Source: Paramecium tetraurelia
Taxonomy: Eukaryota > Ciliophora > Oligohymenophorea > Peniculida > Parameciidae
Assembly: GCF_000165425.1 (NCBI RefSeq)
Contig: NW_001798994.1
Location: forward strand, 124,001-188,000
DNA length: 64,000 nucleotides
Reading direction: 5' to 3'
Position numbers and translations under genes: made by a program. Shown one piece after another: positions 1 through 14,663 of this stretch (within the stretch, counting starts at the first letter, position 1; the number at the start of each line of letters is the position of its first letter). Under the pieces are notes generated by a model. That model made no database searches, was not told the origin of the DNA, and saw only the letters and a program-made list of their open reading frames with translations.

Positions 1-1315
1 AATCTAATCTCTTAACCCTGTGCATTCCAATTAAACCTTGAGGAACATATTCTTCTCTACATTCACAGTTTATTACAACTCAAAAATCTATTTCTTTAAT
101 TCTTTTAATTCCTACTTCAAAATCTCATTTTAACTAAATAGCGTTTGAAATTCAGCATCCTAATTTTGATTTTTAAGTTGCAACTTTTCTTTCAAAACAA
201 TCTCTCTTTCAAGTTCTTGCCTTATCTCTACTATTTTCTCTTGAAGTCTCTTAACCTGAGTATTCAATTATTTAATTTCACTCTCATTGTCACTTTTAAC
301 CTACTTATTACTGTTTCTCGCATCTTTCAACAAATTTTACTACTCAATCAATTTTTACTTCAGATGTTTAAGTTATTAATCTTTTTCCTCCAACTGAGCT
401 TCCTATGCTTTGACTATCACAGTTAACTTATCGTATTTATTTTCTAAGTCTATCAAAACTTAATTCTTATGCTCAATTCTCTTAGTCAATGAATGAAACT
501 ATGTGCAAATAATAAAATAGGCATACTTCAGATTGATTGCCTTATTGTTGCAATCTAAAGTTGTTGTACTCCTATTCCAATGATTCATACATTTTTGATA
601 CTTTCTTCATCTAAACGGATTACTCATTAAACTTTCTATCTATTTTCTCAATATCATTAATAAGGTCATTATTCTTCTTCATCAATGAATCAATCAGCTT
701 ATCCTTCTTAGCATTCTCCAAATTGAAACCTTCACTTTGCTAAGATAAATTCTTGATGACTGTCTCCTGCTTTAATAAAGTGCTCTTAAACATATCTTCA
801 CATTCCTTTAGAGTTTACATTACATTATTCAATTCATCATTCGATTCCAATAATTATTTTTATAATTTTGATTTATCTTACTTCAGAATTTGCTCATCTT
901 GTTTTAATTGCTTATTAATGTCCGTCAAGACTTGCATCTTCTGATTTGTTTCGTTCATCAATTACTTAAGCAAAGCATTGTTTTTATTTAATTCCTCTAT
1001 TCTCTTTTATTATTCAATCATTATTTCATTCAATTCCTCCAATTAATTTATCAACTTCTTCAATTTAGGATCACTATGCACTACATCCTTATTTTATGCA
1101 TTTAATAAGGTCTGATGCTACTTCTCCAATGCCACATAGGCCAAAGACAGACGTTCCACCTCAGTTGAAACAAGCACGAAATTCTTCATCACTGTCCACT
1201 TTTCAATCAATGAATCCTGTCTCACCAATTCTTGTAGATTGGTCTCCAATTCAATGAGATTCTTTCGCAATTTAGCATTTTCTTCTAAGAGATATGCCTC
1301 GTTATTATTTTACAT
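1..1315 (-). CDS. coiled-coil protein, 3' part beyond window
   Basis: Read with TAA/TAG as Gln, the minus strand is open from an ATG at 1313-1315 to base 1, so the gene is cut by the window edge. One 28-nt intron (499-526, GTATGC...CATAG) keeps the frame; 429 codons are visible. The protein is almost all heptad-like, rich in Leu, Glu, Lys, Gln and Asn (for example LRKNLIELETNLQELV near residue 14), so a long coiled coil from near residue 8 onward. There is no signal peptide or membrane segment. A structural, cytoskeletal or basal-body role is possible but only an inference; the family is not recognisable from sequence alone. It diverges from the histidine kinase gene, with about 230 bp between the start codons. 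Confidence 0.7.
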
Positions 1316-1544
1316 TTTTTGAAATATAAATTAATTTTTATGTTTAATCTTCGATAAGGATTATTACATTATTCATATTTAGATCTTCAGAATTATTTTT
1401 TACAGTGAAGTTCTAAATTAATAATTTCTTTACCAATTTTATATAATAATAATGCAATTAAAAACAAAGCTATTGTTAACTTAATTGATGTTATAAAATT
1501 TAATTACTCTGATTTAGGCAGGGAATTAAGAGCATAAAGATGTA

Positions 1545-3902
1545 ATGGCCATAACTCAAAATTCAATTGGATTGTTATTAAACCTGATTATTTTTTGTTC
1601 AGAATATGCAAAACAAAGACAAGACTTCATCAACATTTTGATTCAAATAAACATTATTGTTGAATTAGAGACTGTCTTTTACAACGTGGACAACATCACT
1701 AATTACTTCTCTCTCATCTACTTATTGATTGTAGAAGATGTGTTGAAAAAATAGCACAAATGTTATTAATTTTTAACTCACACAATTTGCATCTATGTTT
1801 CTATTAGACTTGGAGCTTAATTCTATGAAAAATTTACAACCCAGAACTTTGCTCTATTTGTTCTCTGGCAACCACTCAACCATCTAATATTTTACAAAGA
1901 CAATCAACCAAATGAAATTAGAAAGCCAAGTCCTACTTCTCTATCACAAAGACAACCCAATCACAATGCTCACTTCAGTTACGCAGAATAAATCTAATAG
2001 AACCTTATAGACGAGAAGTCTCCATAAGTAGAAAGAAACATCAATGTGGCTCTCGATGAAGACCTACTCAATTGTCTCCCCTACGGATTGGCTTTGATCG
2101 ACACTAATTTCCAAGTTATCAAGCACAATGAGAAATTAATGAGTTATCTGATGATAAGTGAATCCGACCAAATCATGAATCACTTAGATCAATTGCTATC
2201 CAAGTAACCCTATTTTTATATTATCTCAGCGCTGAAATAAACTCCGTAAAAACCAATCCGCATACAAAACATAAACCTCACATAGTTCCTTTGAGAAAAC
2301 TGAAACAGAACTCAGCCAATCACCATTAGAATAGTACTGGCATCAAATCTAACAAGACTAACTGGTTGTCTGATCGATTGAAAGTTAATATTCAAAATAA
2401 GGGCTCATTTTAATCCAGCATTCATGATACCACAACTTACTCTTATGTTCAATTTGTGATGAACGAATTTTAAACTAAAAGTCACAGACAGCTTAATCCT
2501 TCTGACAATTAATCGATTGCCTCAGATTAGACTCACATGTTTAAGTTCCATGTAGTCAAAGATTTCATTATGAAGAAGAAACATTTTCAAATAAAAGTGT
2601 ATGAGGTAAAATTGTAAACGAAAACCAAAGATCCAGTGTTCTTATTCATAATTGAAAACATCACTGATAAGGAAGAATTGAAGGAGTTGACTCATAGATT
2701 TAAATTTCAATAGGCTTTATTAAATTCTTTCAGTCATGAATTGCGAACGCCCTTAAATAGCTCATTACCTCTATTACAAATTTTAAGTTAAAAAATTGAT
2801 GAAACTCTTAATGACAACTATTTATAACTTGCAATAATCTCTTGTCGTAGATTACTTTTTTAAATAAATGACATTTTAGATTATGCTTAAATAGAATGTG
2901 AGGATTTTAAACTAAATTAAAACAATTTTTATGCAAGCGAGATTTTTGAAGATCTGAAAGGATTATTTTAATAAGAATGCACTTAAAAATAAATTGAATT
3001 AATCTTAAATTTTAATGATCAAATAGTTATACATAGTGACAAATTAAGAATAACTTAGATATTGGTGAATCTGATGAACAACTCAATCAAATTTACAAAA
3101 TAAGGAGGCAGGATTATTTTGTCTTTGAAAAAGAGAGAAACTTAATGCATCTTCTCTGTTTGGGATAATGGCGAAGGGATCTCTAGCGAATAGATGTTGG
3201 CCCTATAAAATCAATTTGTCCAATAATCCAAAGGATCAATTAAAATGGGATTGGGCTTGAGAGTTTCGAAGGGAATAGTAAAATTCTTGAGTGGTGATGG
3301 GGAATTGCAGATTAAAAGCGAAAAGGGATTCTACACAGTTGTGAGCTTCTCAATTGAGGAGTCGGCCAGTACAATAGTGAAAGAGGAGGAATCCTCAATA
3401 CGGGATGTTGAGGATTTAGGATCAGATTCTAAGAATTCAGCATAAAGAGTGTACATTTCATCAAGGAAGTTTCTGAATCATTGCGAATGCATTTAAATAT
3501 TGATAGTCGATGATGTACCTTTCAATCACATCACTTTAATGGCATTACTGTAAACTTATGGGTATAAGGCAGATAGTGCTTATGATGGGGATTCTGCAAT
3601 CAAGAAAGTGAAGTAGAGATAGTAAAATGGGTGTTGTAAGGTGTACAAAATCATTTTTATGGATATAGAAATGCCAGGGAAGAATGGATTCATTGCTAGT
3701 AGTGAAGTATTAAATCATAAATTAATTAGAGATCTCTAAGCTATTGAAAAATGAAAGATAAAAGTCGGTTATTGTTATGTGTTCAGCTTATAATGGTTAA
3801 GAAAATGCAGAGTTAGCTCAGCAGAGTGGAATGAATGAAATTATTTCGAAACCTATTTCTTTGGATTCTTTATAAACACTTTTAGTGAAATACTTTTGTT
3901 GA
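1545..3902 (+). CDS. hybrid histidine kinase (sensor kinase plus receiver)
   Basis: About 766 residues after removal of two introns (2204-2229 and 3699-3729). The N terminus is hydrophobic with probable membrane segments, then a divergent sensor region. An H-box SFSHELRTPLNS lies at about 2729-2764 (phospho-accepting His), the N-box is LVNLMNNSIKF, and a G-box DNGEG and MGLGL follow, giving a HisKA plus HATPase pair. The C terminus is a receiver domain with IIFMDIEMPGKNGF (phospho-accepting Asp) and a conserved Lys in ISKPIS. Family knowledge: such kinases autophosphorylate on His and pass phosphate to Asp. Expanded hybrid kinases are common in ciliates. The signal sensed is unknown. The start at 1545 is the first in-frame ATG; the upstream neighbour diverges. 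Confidence 0.88.
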
Positions 3903-3933
3903 ATTTTTTGAACTTTTTTAATTTATTATGTAA

Positions 3934-4344
3934 TCATATTCCATTGAATTCTACAACCATTGGTTTTATGAGTTTATTAAGATTCGTCTGATGAAATGGG
4001 TTGAAATTAGAAGCTCGATATAATCCATAAATCTTTTCGAAAATAGCCAATAAGTTTAATTTTTCTGTTCCTTGCTTGATAAATATGATCATTTTCAATT
4101 GTGTTATCGTTATATATGCATGCACATCATAATCATTATTTGGTAAATAGATTGTATACAATACTCCTAAATATGGTTCCGTTGATGTTCCCCCATTCAA
4201 TTTCTTTTATAATGCAGGACTGATTAATTGCAGAGCGGTGTAAGTTTGAAATTTGAAATGCACCTGATCCTCATTATTGATGTAATAATCAATGAAGCTG
4301 AGTTTGTCCTATGAATCGATTATAGCAATACAAGCAATAGACAT
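3934..4344 (-). CDS. TRAPPC2L: TRAPP complex subunit 2-like (TRAPPC2L)
   Basis: A 136-residue intronless ORF ending in TGA. It aligns by eye along its length with the sedlin-fold TRAPPC2L family: start MSIACIAIIDSQDKL, middle YLGVLYTIYLPNNDYDVHAY, and a C-terminal NPFHQTN followed by MVVEFN matching the family's NPFY and final hydrophobic strand. Length equals the usual 130-140 residues. Known role: small core-associated subunit of the TRAPP tethering complex, which activates Rab1/Ypt1-type GTPases in ER-Golgi traffic. It converges with the histidine kinase (31 bp between stops) and diverges from the next gene with only 16 bp between the annotated start codons. Confidence 0.9.
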
Positions 4345-4360
4345 TTTAATTTAATTTTAT

Positions 4361-5436
4361 ATGTTAATTGAGACATTATACATATGGATAATCTGGTTGA
4401 TATTAAAATTACCTCAATTGGAAATCAAAGACACCATCGATGTTGAAGTTTAAGATGAATTTATGATAAGGAATGCTAAATCTAAATACTCTCTATTCCA
4501 TTCCTTTTAGGATATTTAAGAAAACAAATCATAACCACAATTTAAAGTGAGGCTAACACAGAATTATTTGATTGTAGATAATTAAACCATTATTGAATAT
4601 GATAAAGAATGTATAGATTCATAGAGTATGAGATTTTAGAGTACAATAACTGAACAATGAAGATCAAAGTGTTTGCCAACTGAAGAGGAATCACACATAC
4701 ATGAAAGAATTACTATTGAATTTTTCAGTCATTAATTATTCTAATTGTTCAATCGCATACATGGACGAATAAACAAGAATTACAAATAATGATATAAAAT
4801 TGTCATTTACTAATTGTAAAGATATTAAGGTGATTGATTAATTCAATTATTTTCAAAAAGGATAACTCGTTATTATTGTATGCAGAGTATTGACAGAAGC
4901 AAAAATAAAGATTCTGTTTTACAACAATTATGAAGAAGATTTCTTATAACTTTACTCATATAAAATATCATTCAAAGAATTGCCAAATTTATTTATTAGA
5001 TATTAAGCCCATGAATCCAAACAATTTATTCTGATTATAAATGCTTATTTGTTACATTTTACACTTGATTAAATTTTTTTTTATAAGATTGATCAAGTTG
5101 ATGAAATCTAATTTTCAGAGGATGGGACTTAACTTTATGCTGTAAATTAACTCTTATTATAAATAGATGAGAAAAAGTGTTATTTATTAATTATTCTTGT
5201 AAAATCCTAAAGTACAATTACTTGAATTGGTTGAATAATAAAGCAAAATCAAAAATAGTAGAATTCTAGCATTTAAGTGCTGGAATCAAGGAATTTTAGT
5301 ATTAACAGATAAAGGATATTTCAAGTATCTTGAAGTTCAAAATAGTTAATAAATCCATAAAATTACAATATACGATGGAATTGGAGTTATTATGATTATG
5401 ATAACATTGTTTTCAATAAAAGTAAATTATTTTTGA
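4361..5436 (+). CDS. unrecognised protein, possible beta-propeller
   Basis: Two introns (4641-4662, 22 nt; 5142-5166, 25 nt) give 342 residues in one frame to TGA at 5434. The sequence alternates short hydrophobic strands with polar turns, for example FSEDGTQLYA and LVLTDKGYFKYLE, as in WD-like propeller blades, but no family is recognisable. The ATG at 4361 begins a hydrophobic stretch (MLIETLYIWIIWLILKL) and lies only 16 bp from the opposite gene's start, so a later start (for example the Met codon near 4463) is quite possible. It ends 67 bp before the SRPK gene on the same strand. Confidence 0.5.
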
Positions 5437-5503
5437 TAAATTGATATGAATTTATGGATTCTTTTATTTATAAAATAATTTTAAGAATAAAGAGTGGTAT
5501 ATT

Positions 5504-7705
<2,202 letters not shown>

Positions 7706-8423
7706 TCTATTATATGTGATATATTCTAAAAAAGTTGCACTAAATAATAACTGAACCATTATTCGTTCTTTTTTGTGAAAGAGAAATTAATAAACATTTA
7801 AATCTTTTTACGTCATATAATTTTTAATTATTAATTCGACAAATGCTAACAAGTTTTATCCTTCACTTTCAAATAAATATTTAGCCCATTATTTTTGGTA
7901 TATTTTCCTGAAGACGTCAAAAATGTGTTTTAATATTTCTATTAACACTAAAAGTATGTAATTGAAAATATATATGAATAATATGAAAAATAAAATTGTA
8001 GAAATTTAAAATGAAAAAAGAATAAGAAAAGTAATAGACTTAAATAAAAATAACACGATCATTAAATAACTGATTTGTATCTATACTAATCCCATTGGTT
8101 AGTTAGATATTCTTAACTCTAAAATTTATTTGTATAGTACAAGCTCTTAATCTTCATGATTGAATGTGGCTTATGAGATAGAATGGACAGTATAGTTATT
8201 TATAATCATGCTGTTAGTATATTGTTGACACCTTGAATCACTAAAATAAAAATAAAATCTACTTGAAAATTCGTTTGATTTCAAATTAGAAACCGAATTC
8301 TGATTCCTCTGTAATTAGGGGATCTTCATTGTTGATTGGATTTTCATGCGATTTCCAAACTTTATTGTCTAGTGGAAACTGCTTTGATGGTTTATTCTCA
8401 AATCTAAATTAAGATTTTTACAT
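7706..8423 (-). CDS. possible small membrane protein gene
   Basis: An ATG at 8421-8423 opens a frame that, after a 22-nt intron (8241-8262), stays free of TGA to at least 7706 and would run on into the antisense 3' end of the SRPK gene, so the true end is unknown. The first 54 residues are polar (MQKSQFRFENKPSKQFPLD); the middle has two very hydrophobic stretches that could be membrane helices; a polar part follows (QKQWAKYLFESEGQNLLAF). No family recognised. In DNA this AT-rich an open frame of this length could be chance, so this is weak. Confidence 0.3.
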
Positions 8424-8465
8424 TAATTAAAAATAATATATATATATAAATTATATATAATAAAA

Positions 8466-10379
8466 TCAAGTAGCCAACTCATCTACCAAAGATTTTGAAC
8501 GTCTCTCATCTTTCTGTTCAGTTTCAGCATCCTCTTCTTGCTTTTTCGTAGGGGCTGTAACAACCAATACACAACCAATAAAACAAGAAATAGATGGTAC
8601 AAGAACAGTCAACCAACGAACCAAATTTTCATCATCAAGTACACTTCCATATGAACAAAAGAATAAGGCTATTCCAGAAGAAATCTTATCCAGAAAACTA
8701 TATGCTCCAAAAACAAAGGCACCGCTTGATCCCTTTAATCCAATCACATCACTAATAAGTGTAATTCCTGTATTCAAAGTGATAGCTTGAGCAATTCCAA
8801 TGAATGGTGATACTACATACATAAAGTAAGAGTTATTTTCATTTAGGAATATCAAAGCAGAGGATGAAAGCAAACATAAAACTGTCCCAATTCTTTAATA
8901 AAAATAAATGATTACGTTAATGTGACTTTCTTGCCTAATACTTGATAGAACTTCGATAATGAAGCACTGGTCAAAACACTCATAATATATAGAGAGAGAG
9001 GAATCAATGCAACTTAAATAGGGACTTTGACTTCTTCTGAATCTGGATCAGTAAACTTCAAAACACTTGCAATGTAAAAGGAAATCATAGTTGATGAAAC
9101 ATTACAATACATTCTAAAAAACATGTAAACCATTCCGAATCTATAAAATGCCATTTAGCCAAACCATTCTCTGTAAATTTTTAAACAAAAATATTACTTC
9201 CAATCATGCACATCCTCAGACATAGAGCCTCGGTTAGCCTTTTATTTATGTAAACTTCCTTCTCCTTCATCATCTGTAAATTCGACATCTGTCAATTTGA
9301 CATTTCCTTATCCATCTATTTGTGATTCAGAAGTAGATTTCTATAAATCATCGCTAGAAATTGTATTCTTTTATTCATCTTGAACTTATGTTCTTGTAAT
9401 CTTTTAGTCCTACGCAGCTTTGGCTGGATTGCTAATTCCATTTTATCTCTATTTTAATTAATTATTTTTATACATCTTTAAGAATTCTTAACAAAGTTCT
9501 TGCAAATTTTGAACAGTCTGATGTTAGTTTAGGTTCATTTATTTATAATATGAAAAACACTGATGTTGCTGTTCCTATGGCCACACATATCAATGACAGA
9601 TATTGAAAAGCTTATGCTGAATCAGTGCCATCGGTACTGTTTGCCAATTAAAAAAATATTAACTAAAATTATTGTATTTCTTTACTGCCGTCACATACAC
9701 TATTAATACGGCTATGAATTAAAATGTATTTCTTATGGAGTTTAATTTGTCTCTTCTTGATCTACTGCATGTTAAACTTGGAACCAAAGACATATGGCTT
9801 ATTTGTAATGAGGCCCAACCAAAATTAAAGATTGCTGGAAATACGGTATAATAGATGGCCTTGGTTTAATTTGTATTTGTTACTTATACTACTGTGTTAT
9901 CCTTCATATTCATCCAATCCAATATTAAATTCCCATTCCAAACAGGCAAAAATGAAAAGATTATCACAAAATATCCCCTTGCGAAATATACATTAAAAAT
10001 ACCCTATGTACCATGGAATTCTCTTTCCAATTGATGTCTTTGTTCTATCACTATAATATCCCACCATTGGTGTTGCTAATGCATCAGCCACTTGTCCTGA
10101 CAACATTGCATAGGAGCCGAAGTCGACCTGTATTATTCTTTTCAAATAAAATAACAGATAGCTATGATGATTATAAACTCGATACTTGAACCAACACGCA
10201 GCTGATAAATCATTAAGCATATGACCCATGCAATATGCCCAAAATTATGATGTAGTCAAGCTGTCAAATTTGTACTTCTTATACCCAATTTCTTTCTCAT
10301 TGAGTTGACTAGCCTTATTCCAATCCATTAAAGAACTGGTCGAGCTATTATCTGATTAGATAAGTCTATCGGATGACAT
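8466..10379 (-). CDS. MFSD12-like major facilitator transporter
   Basis: The gene starts at ATG 10377-10379 and ends at TGA 8466-8468 with several short introns (for example 24 nt within about 10154-10177). The N terminus has WAYCMGHMLNDLSAACW, then LLFYLKRIIQ and the cytoplasmic loop LSGQVADALATPMVGYYSDR, closely matching the GHFLNDL...GQVADGL.TPLVGY pattern of MFSD12/glycoside-pentoside type MFS proteins. The last exon holds helices 10-12 (for example VVSPFIGIAQAITLNTGITL) and a charged tail rich in Glu/Lys. Animal MFSD12 is needed for lysosomal/melanosomal cystine import; the substrate here is unknown. Middle exons (about 8880-9990) were not resolved base by base. Confidence 0.8.
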
Positions 10380-10876
10380 TTACAAATATTTATTAATATT
10401 TCCAATTGTTGTTTTATATAGGATTCTCTCAAATATTACATCATAAAATATGTAACAGTATTCAAAATATTTAATTTATGTGTTAATCTCATACGTAATA
10501 CTATTTTAATAATATTCAAATTTTTATGGAAAATCTATTTTTACTTTTACATTAATTTAAAATACTTATAGATTGCCAATACTTTGATTCAAATACGCGC
10601 ATAGATTAAATATTTTGAAAAGTCAATACCATCACAAATCAATAGAACTTTGCTTAAGTTTATTAATTAAATTAAGGGAGATGGAATAATCATTATAATA
10701 ACATAATTCTATATATTCTTATTGTTATTAAATGAACAGTATTAGAATTTTGAACTTTTTTTTATATTTGTATTTGAGATAAAAGTATTTACATGAGAGA
10801 TTGACATTTATACTTAAAGTACTAATTTTTTAATTTAATATATATTTAACTTAAAACATAATAGATAAATGAAATT
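10380..10876. other. AT-rich intergenic stretch
   Basis: About 500 bp between the 5' end of the MFSD12-like gene and the 3' end of the sulfide:quinone oxidoreductase gene. I see no coding signal on either strand; it must hold the transporter's promoter. Confidence 0.6.
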
Positions 10877-12239
10877 TCATGCTCCTTTAAAGAATCTTAG
10901 ACCATCTCTACCTCCCCACCAGCCTCTTACCATGATCTACCAATAAGCAAATGGAAAGAAATCCTTTTTTAAGTGGAACATCAATCGACTTTCGTTTGAT
11001 TAAAATATAGGAAAAGTTTCATCAAGTTCTGAATTATATTTAAACTCTGCCAGTAATAATTTGGATTAACTTGTAAATATGGGACATGAAGTATATCCTA
11101 AGATAATCGTTGTAATAATAACCTAAATATCCTGGAAGCGGATCTTGTTTAAGTTTCCAACTTCTTATTAAGTTTTTAACTAAAACAGGTGTTTAGGCCA
11201 TAACAGCAGCAGCTGTCTTAGAAGTTGGAAGAGAAGAACAATCTCCAAGTGACCATATATTTTTGTAGGTCACATGTTACAAAGTATTAGGATTGACTTG
11301 TGTGAATCCAGCTTAATCTCCTAAACCACTTTTTGCTATGAATTAACCAGGGGTCTAATTTATTAACATTGAATACTTAAGGTGGAACTAGATGTAATAA
11401 ATCAAATGAGACAGATTTCAATTCCTTAGTATCTTAATTTTCAAATATGGCGACATGATCTTAAACTTCTACCAATTTCTATTTAAAATGGCAATTTATT
11501 TATTTAGTTTTGCAAAATTCTGTTAGGATTTCAGCATATTTGGGAACTCCAAAAATAACTCCAGCTGTCTTATAAAAATGATGATGTGTTTTTATTCCTC
11601 TTTTATTCAATCGATCATGAGATAGATATATAATTTTTTAAGGAGCTCCTGCGCATTTGATTGGCAGAGGAGGTTCAGTATACACTATGTTTCCTCCTTC
11701 AAATTCCTGCACAAGTCTATTCATTTTTTCAGCATATTTATAATTATAGATTGAAGCAACAGGAGCATTTGAATCCTCAAGGTATTTTCGTGCGCCTATT
11801 AATGATAAGAATGGATTTACCTTTGATGGAATCAAAATCGGTTGAAATTCCAGTTGCAATTACTAATTGATCATAGGTGTATATCCCTCCATCTAATGTT
11901 TCTATTTGGTTTTCTTAAGGAATTATTTTAGTAACAGCACTATCAGAAACTGAAATATTCTTAGGAAACACTTAATCCATTGGCTTGAGTGTCTATTTTA
12001 CATCACACAATCCGCCACCTAAATTTGATAATTAAATTACCAATCATGGTCCATCCTGGTTAATAAGCATGAATCTTAGATGGCTCGAAAATTCTAATTT
12101 GCTATGGAATAGCATGACCATCAGCTATCAATTGAGCTGCTACATTTAATCCGGCAGTTCCACCTCCTATTATAGCTATTGGTGAATGGACTTTTATTGC
12201 AGAAAATGCACATCCCCTCAAACAATCAATCTTTTTCAT
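10877..12239 (-). CDS. SQOR: sulfide:quinone oxidoreductase, mitochondrial type
   Basis: Four introns of 22-25 nt leave 423 codons (422 residues). A short basic N terminus (MKKIDCLRGCAFSAIKV) fits a mitochondrial presequence, then the FAD Rossmann motif IAIIGGGTAGLNVAAQL. Hallmarks of the eukaryotic enzyme are present: QLVIATGI, PIKCAGAPQKIIYLS with the first redox Cys, FGVPKYAEIL, GDCSSLPTSKTAAAV, GYTSCPIF with the second redox Cys, and the C-terminal QIMVRGWWGG. Known role: inner-membrane flavoprotein that oxidises H2S, reduces quinone and makes a persulfide. Both catalytic cysteines being kept, it should be active. It lies in the same orientation upstream of the transporter gene. Confidence 0.95.
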
Positions 12240-13268
12240 CTATAGAATAAATTAATATCTTTATACATTTATATGGATATACACTATTAATTGTATCTTA
12301 TAATTAAATATGATTTAAATTTTATTTTATGTTAATATTTTTTAATGCATCATCAATTAAAACTAACAATTGGTTTGCTCAATTATATAATTATTTGCAA
12401 GTTTGCATTATTAATTATTTCTTATTCAAAATTAAATTATTTATATTGCTCATTCAAACTTTTACAAAATGTTCAATCAATTTCCACTTCTCTAATTCTA
12501 GTTAATTTGTTCATTATGAGAATGACTTAGATGATAAAATATGAACAAAAATAAATAATTGCATAAAATTTTTATCTTAAATTTGTATTAACCTCATTTT
12601 CCCTAATTTCCAAAAATAATATAAATATTTGATCTACTACTCATATTTACAATATAAATACATCTCATATCCAAAGCTTACTGCTAACACCTTTTTCTCA
12701 AAGATGAATCATCTTATTATAAAAACTTATATTTCTATAGTATTAAATAAAAGGTATAATATTTAATATTAAATTAATAGCAAAATCACGAAATGACCTG
12801 TATTGATTTAATCTCTTAATTCCTTAAATATGCTATTGCTTTTAATTACACATCTTAATGTCTTCTCTCTATAAATTATTATTAATTATTCAATGAGTTC
12901 CCTATATGTGAACTTATCTAATTTTAAATTAATAAGACAATCCTTACTTTATTAAGAAATTTATGTTTTGGAATGCATCTCCAAGGTGTTATTTAACCAT
13001 AGAAAATATGAAAATAAATGATATTCATTTTTAGACTATAATAAATAGAAACTTAATTTGGAAATTTAAATGTAAGTACCTGCTCAAATATGAAAAATTA
13101 TACTATCTCATGATATAATTCCAAAAGGAACACATAGTTTAAATAAAAATTAATTAAAAACCTATTTACCACTTTTAGATTACACAACCGTTTTTATAAA
13201 ATGTAAAAAATTTAGATTAAATGATTATAATAAAAAATATTACTATGAATCTCATACATGTTATAATG
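12240..13268. other. AT-rich stretch with one doubtful small ORF
   Basis: About 1 kb between two minus-strand genes. The only candidate is a plus-strand frame 12793-13011 (72 codons before TGA, MTCIDLISQFLKYAIAF...), with no recognisable domain; I do not count it as a gene. The rest shows no coding pattern. Confidence 0.5.
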
Positions 13269-14576
13269 TCATAGTTATAAACCTTTAATTTTTCTATAGC
13301 AGTTTCTGATAAAAAGAGGGATGAACAAAATTGCATAGAGTATAAAGATTGAACAAATGATGGAAAAGGCTATGATTGGTCCACAACAACAAAAGAAATA
13401 AGGGGCTTTACTTTTATCGATTTTATTAATCTTGTTATCAACAAAATCTCCAACTATTTTACTTACTTACATAAATTAATATCCAGGTAACCATATAATA
13501 ATGAAAAGGAGTTTGCATAATCCTCTTAAAATTTTAGGTATGTAGAAACATTTCCTCACAAATTTCTTAGTAAATTTCTTGCATTTATTCTTTTTAGAAT
13601 ATATCCTTGATGTGCATGCTTAACAATTACTTCGATATTGATATTGTTAATCGTAAAGATATTGATTCATTTATGGAAACAACACAACTTGAGCAGATTT
13701 ACAAAGAATACAAAATTTAGTATTGCATAGTTGACATTACTAAATATTTATTTCTTGAATTGGATTTGACAAATTTAAACAAGTTCTTGGTTGAGATAAT
13801 ATTCTACATTTTGGGCATTTTTAAACTAGATTATCTTGGCAATATATTTTGAATTAGTTTAGTGCTAACTAATTACAATATTATTGATGTTTTTATTATG
13901 ATCCATTAATTTAATTGCGACATGTATTACAAATTTTTGTTTTACATTATTAACATTATACCATGTTCTAATTAATTTTCTACAGGCTTGAAGATTCTAT
14001 CTGTTAATAAGGATGAATTGTAAGTTACGAATAGCAATGTTGTTTTATGCAAAATAAATCCCTTTTTATTATTTTCCATTATTTAACCTATTAAAGTGAT
14101 ATAAATTAGGCTATAAGATAATGATTTAATTCTAAATTACAAAGTTACTCAGGACAAGGAATCCGATATGATTATGAAAACTATTGTTAAACATACGTAT
14201 CAGTGCAGTCAATACAGAAATAATGATCATTCATGCAAATTTTGCAGCAAATTTTCTAAACGCAACAGATCTGGCATTCTTGAAACTTTAAATTATAAAA
14301 TTTAGCTTATGAATCTAAATTGATGAGTACTTTGGAACAATAAGGAATATCAGTTATCAACATATGCCAACAGATTCCAAGTAGCTGTTTGTCATTATCA
14401 TTATTGTTGATAACATTATGACAATTCAAACAAACTTTAATTACTGTTTCTATGCATTTAATTGTGAATAGTTCATCTGTGATTCCATTACATAAATGGC
14501 ACTAAAATTAATCTTATTTAAATCCTACTTATTTTTAAAGTCTTTGTGTCTCGAATAAAATGAAGTTTTAATCCAT
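13269..14576 (-). CDS. RBR-type E3 ubiquitin ligase with C-terminal membrane helices
   Basis: A single intronless frame of 435 residues. It shows the three zinc modules of RBR ligases in order: RING1 (about residues 104-160) with ECQICC, HYFCIDCTDTYV and RIPCPEQLC; IBR with FCIKQHC and VQCQQCKTKICNTC; RING2 with KCPKCRILSQPRTC and QCQLCNTKFCILC. The Cys in PRTCLNL sits where the RING2 thioester cysteine lies in RBR enzymes. Two hydrophobic stretches near the C terminus (CKLLFIIIWLPGY and IIAFSIICSIFILYAILFI) look like membrane helices, a layout like the RNF19/RNF144 group. Known chemistry: ubiquitin passes from E2 to the RING2 cysteine, then to substrate. An extra CHLC...CLNC pair lies before RING1. 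Confidence 0.88.
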
Positions 14577-14663
14577 GTTAGAATATTAATGAGAAAATGT
14601 TGTAATTCTTAATCTATTTTATATAATATAATTTCTTATCATTTTAAAAAATACATAATTTAT

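Noticed and set aside
145-426. Short hydrophobic plus-strand ORFs over 145-944
   Set aside because: They are shadows of the minus-strand coiled-coil gene, which is open throughout in the ciliate code.
2245-2284. A 40-nt intron in the histidine kinase
   Set aside because: A 26-nt intron at 2204-2229 restores the frame with a normal size and gives a whole codon count; the longer one does not.
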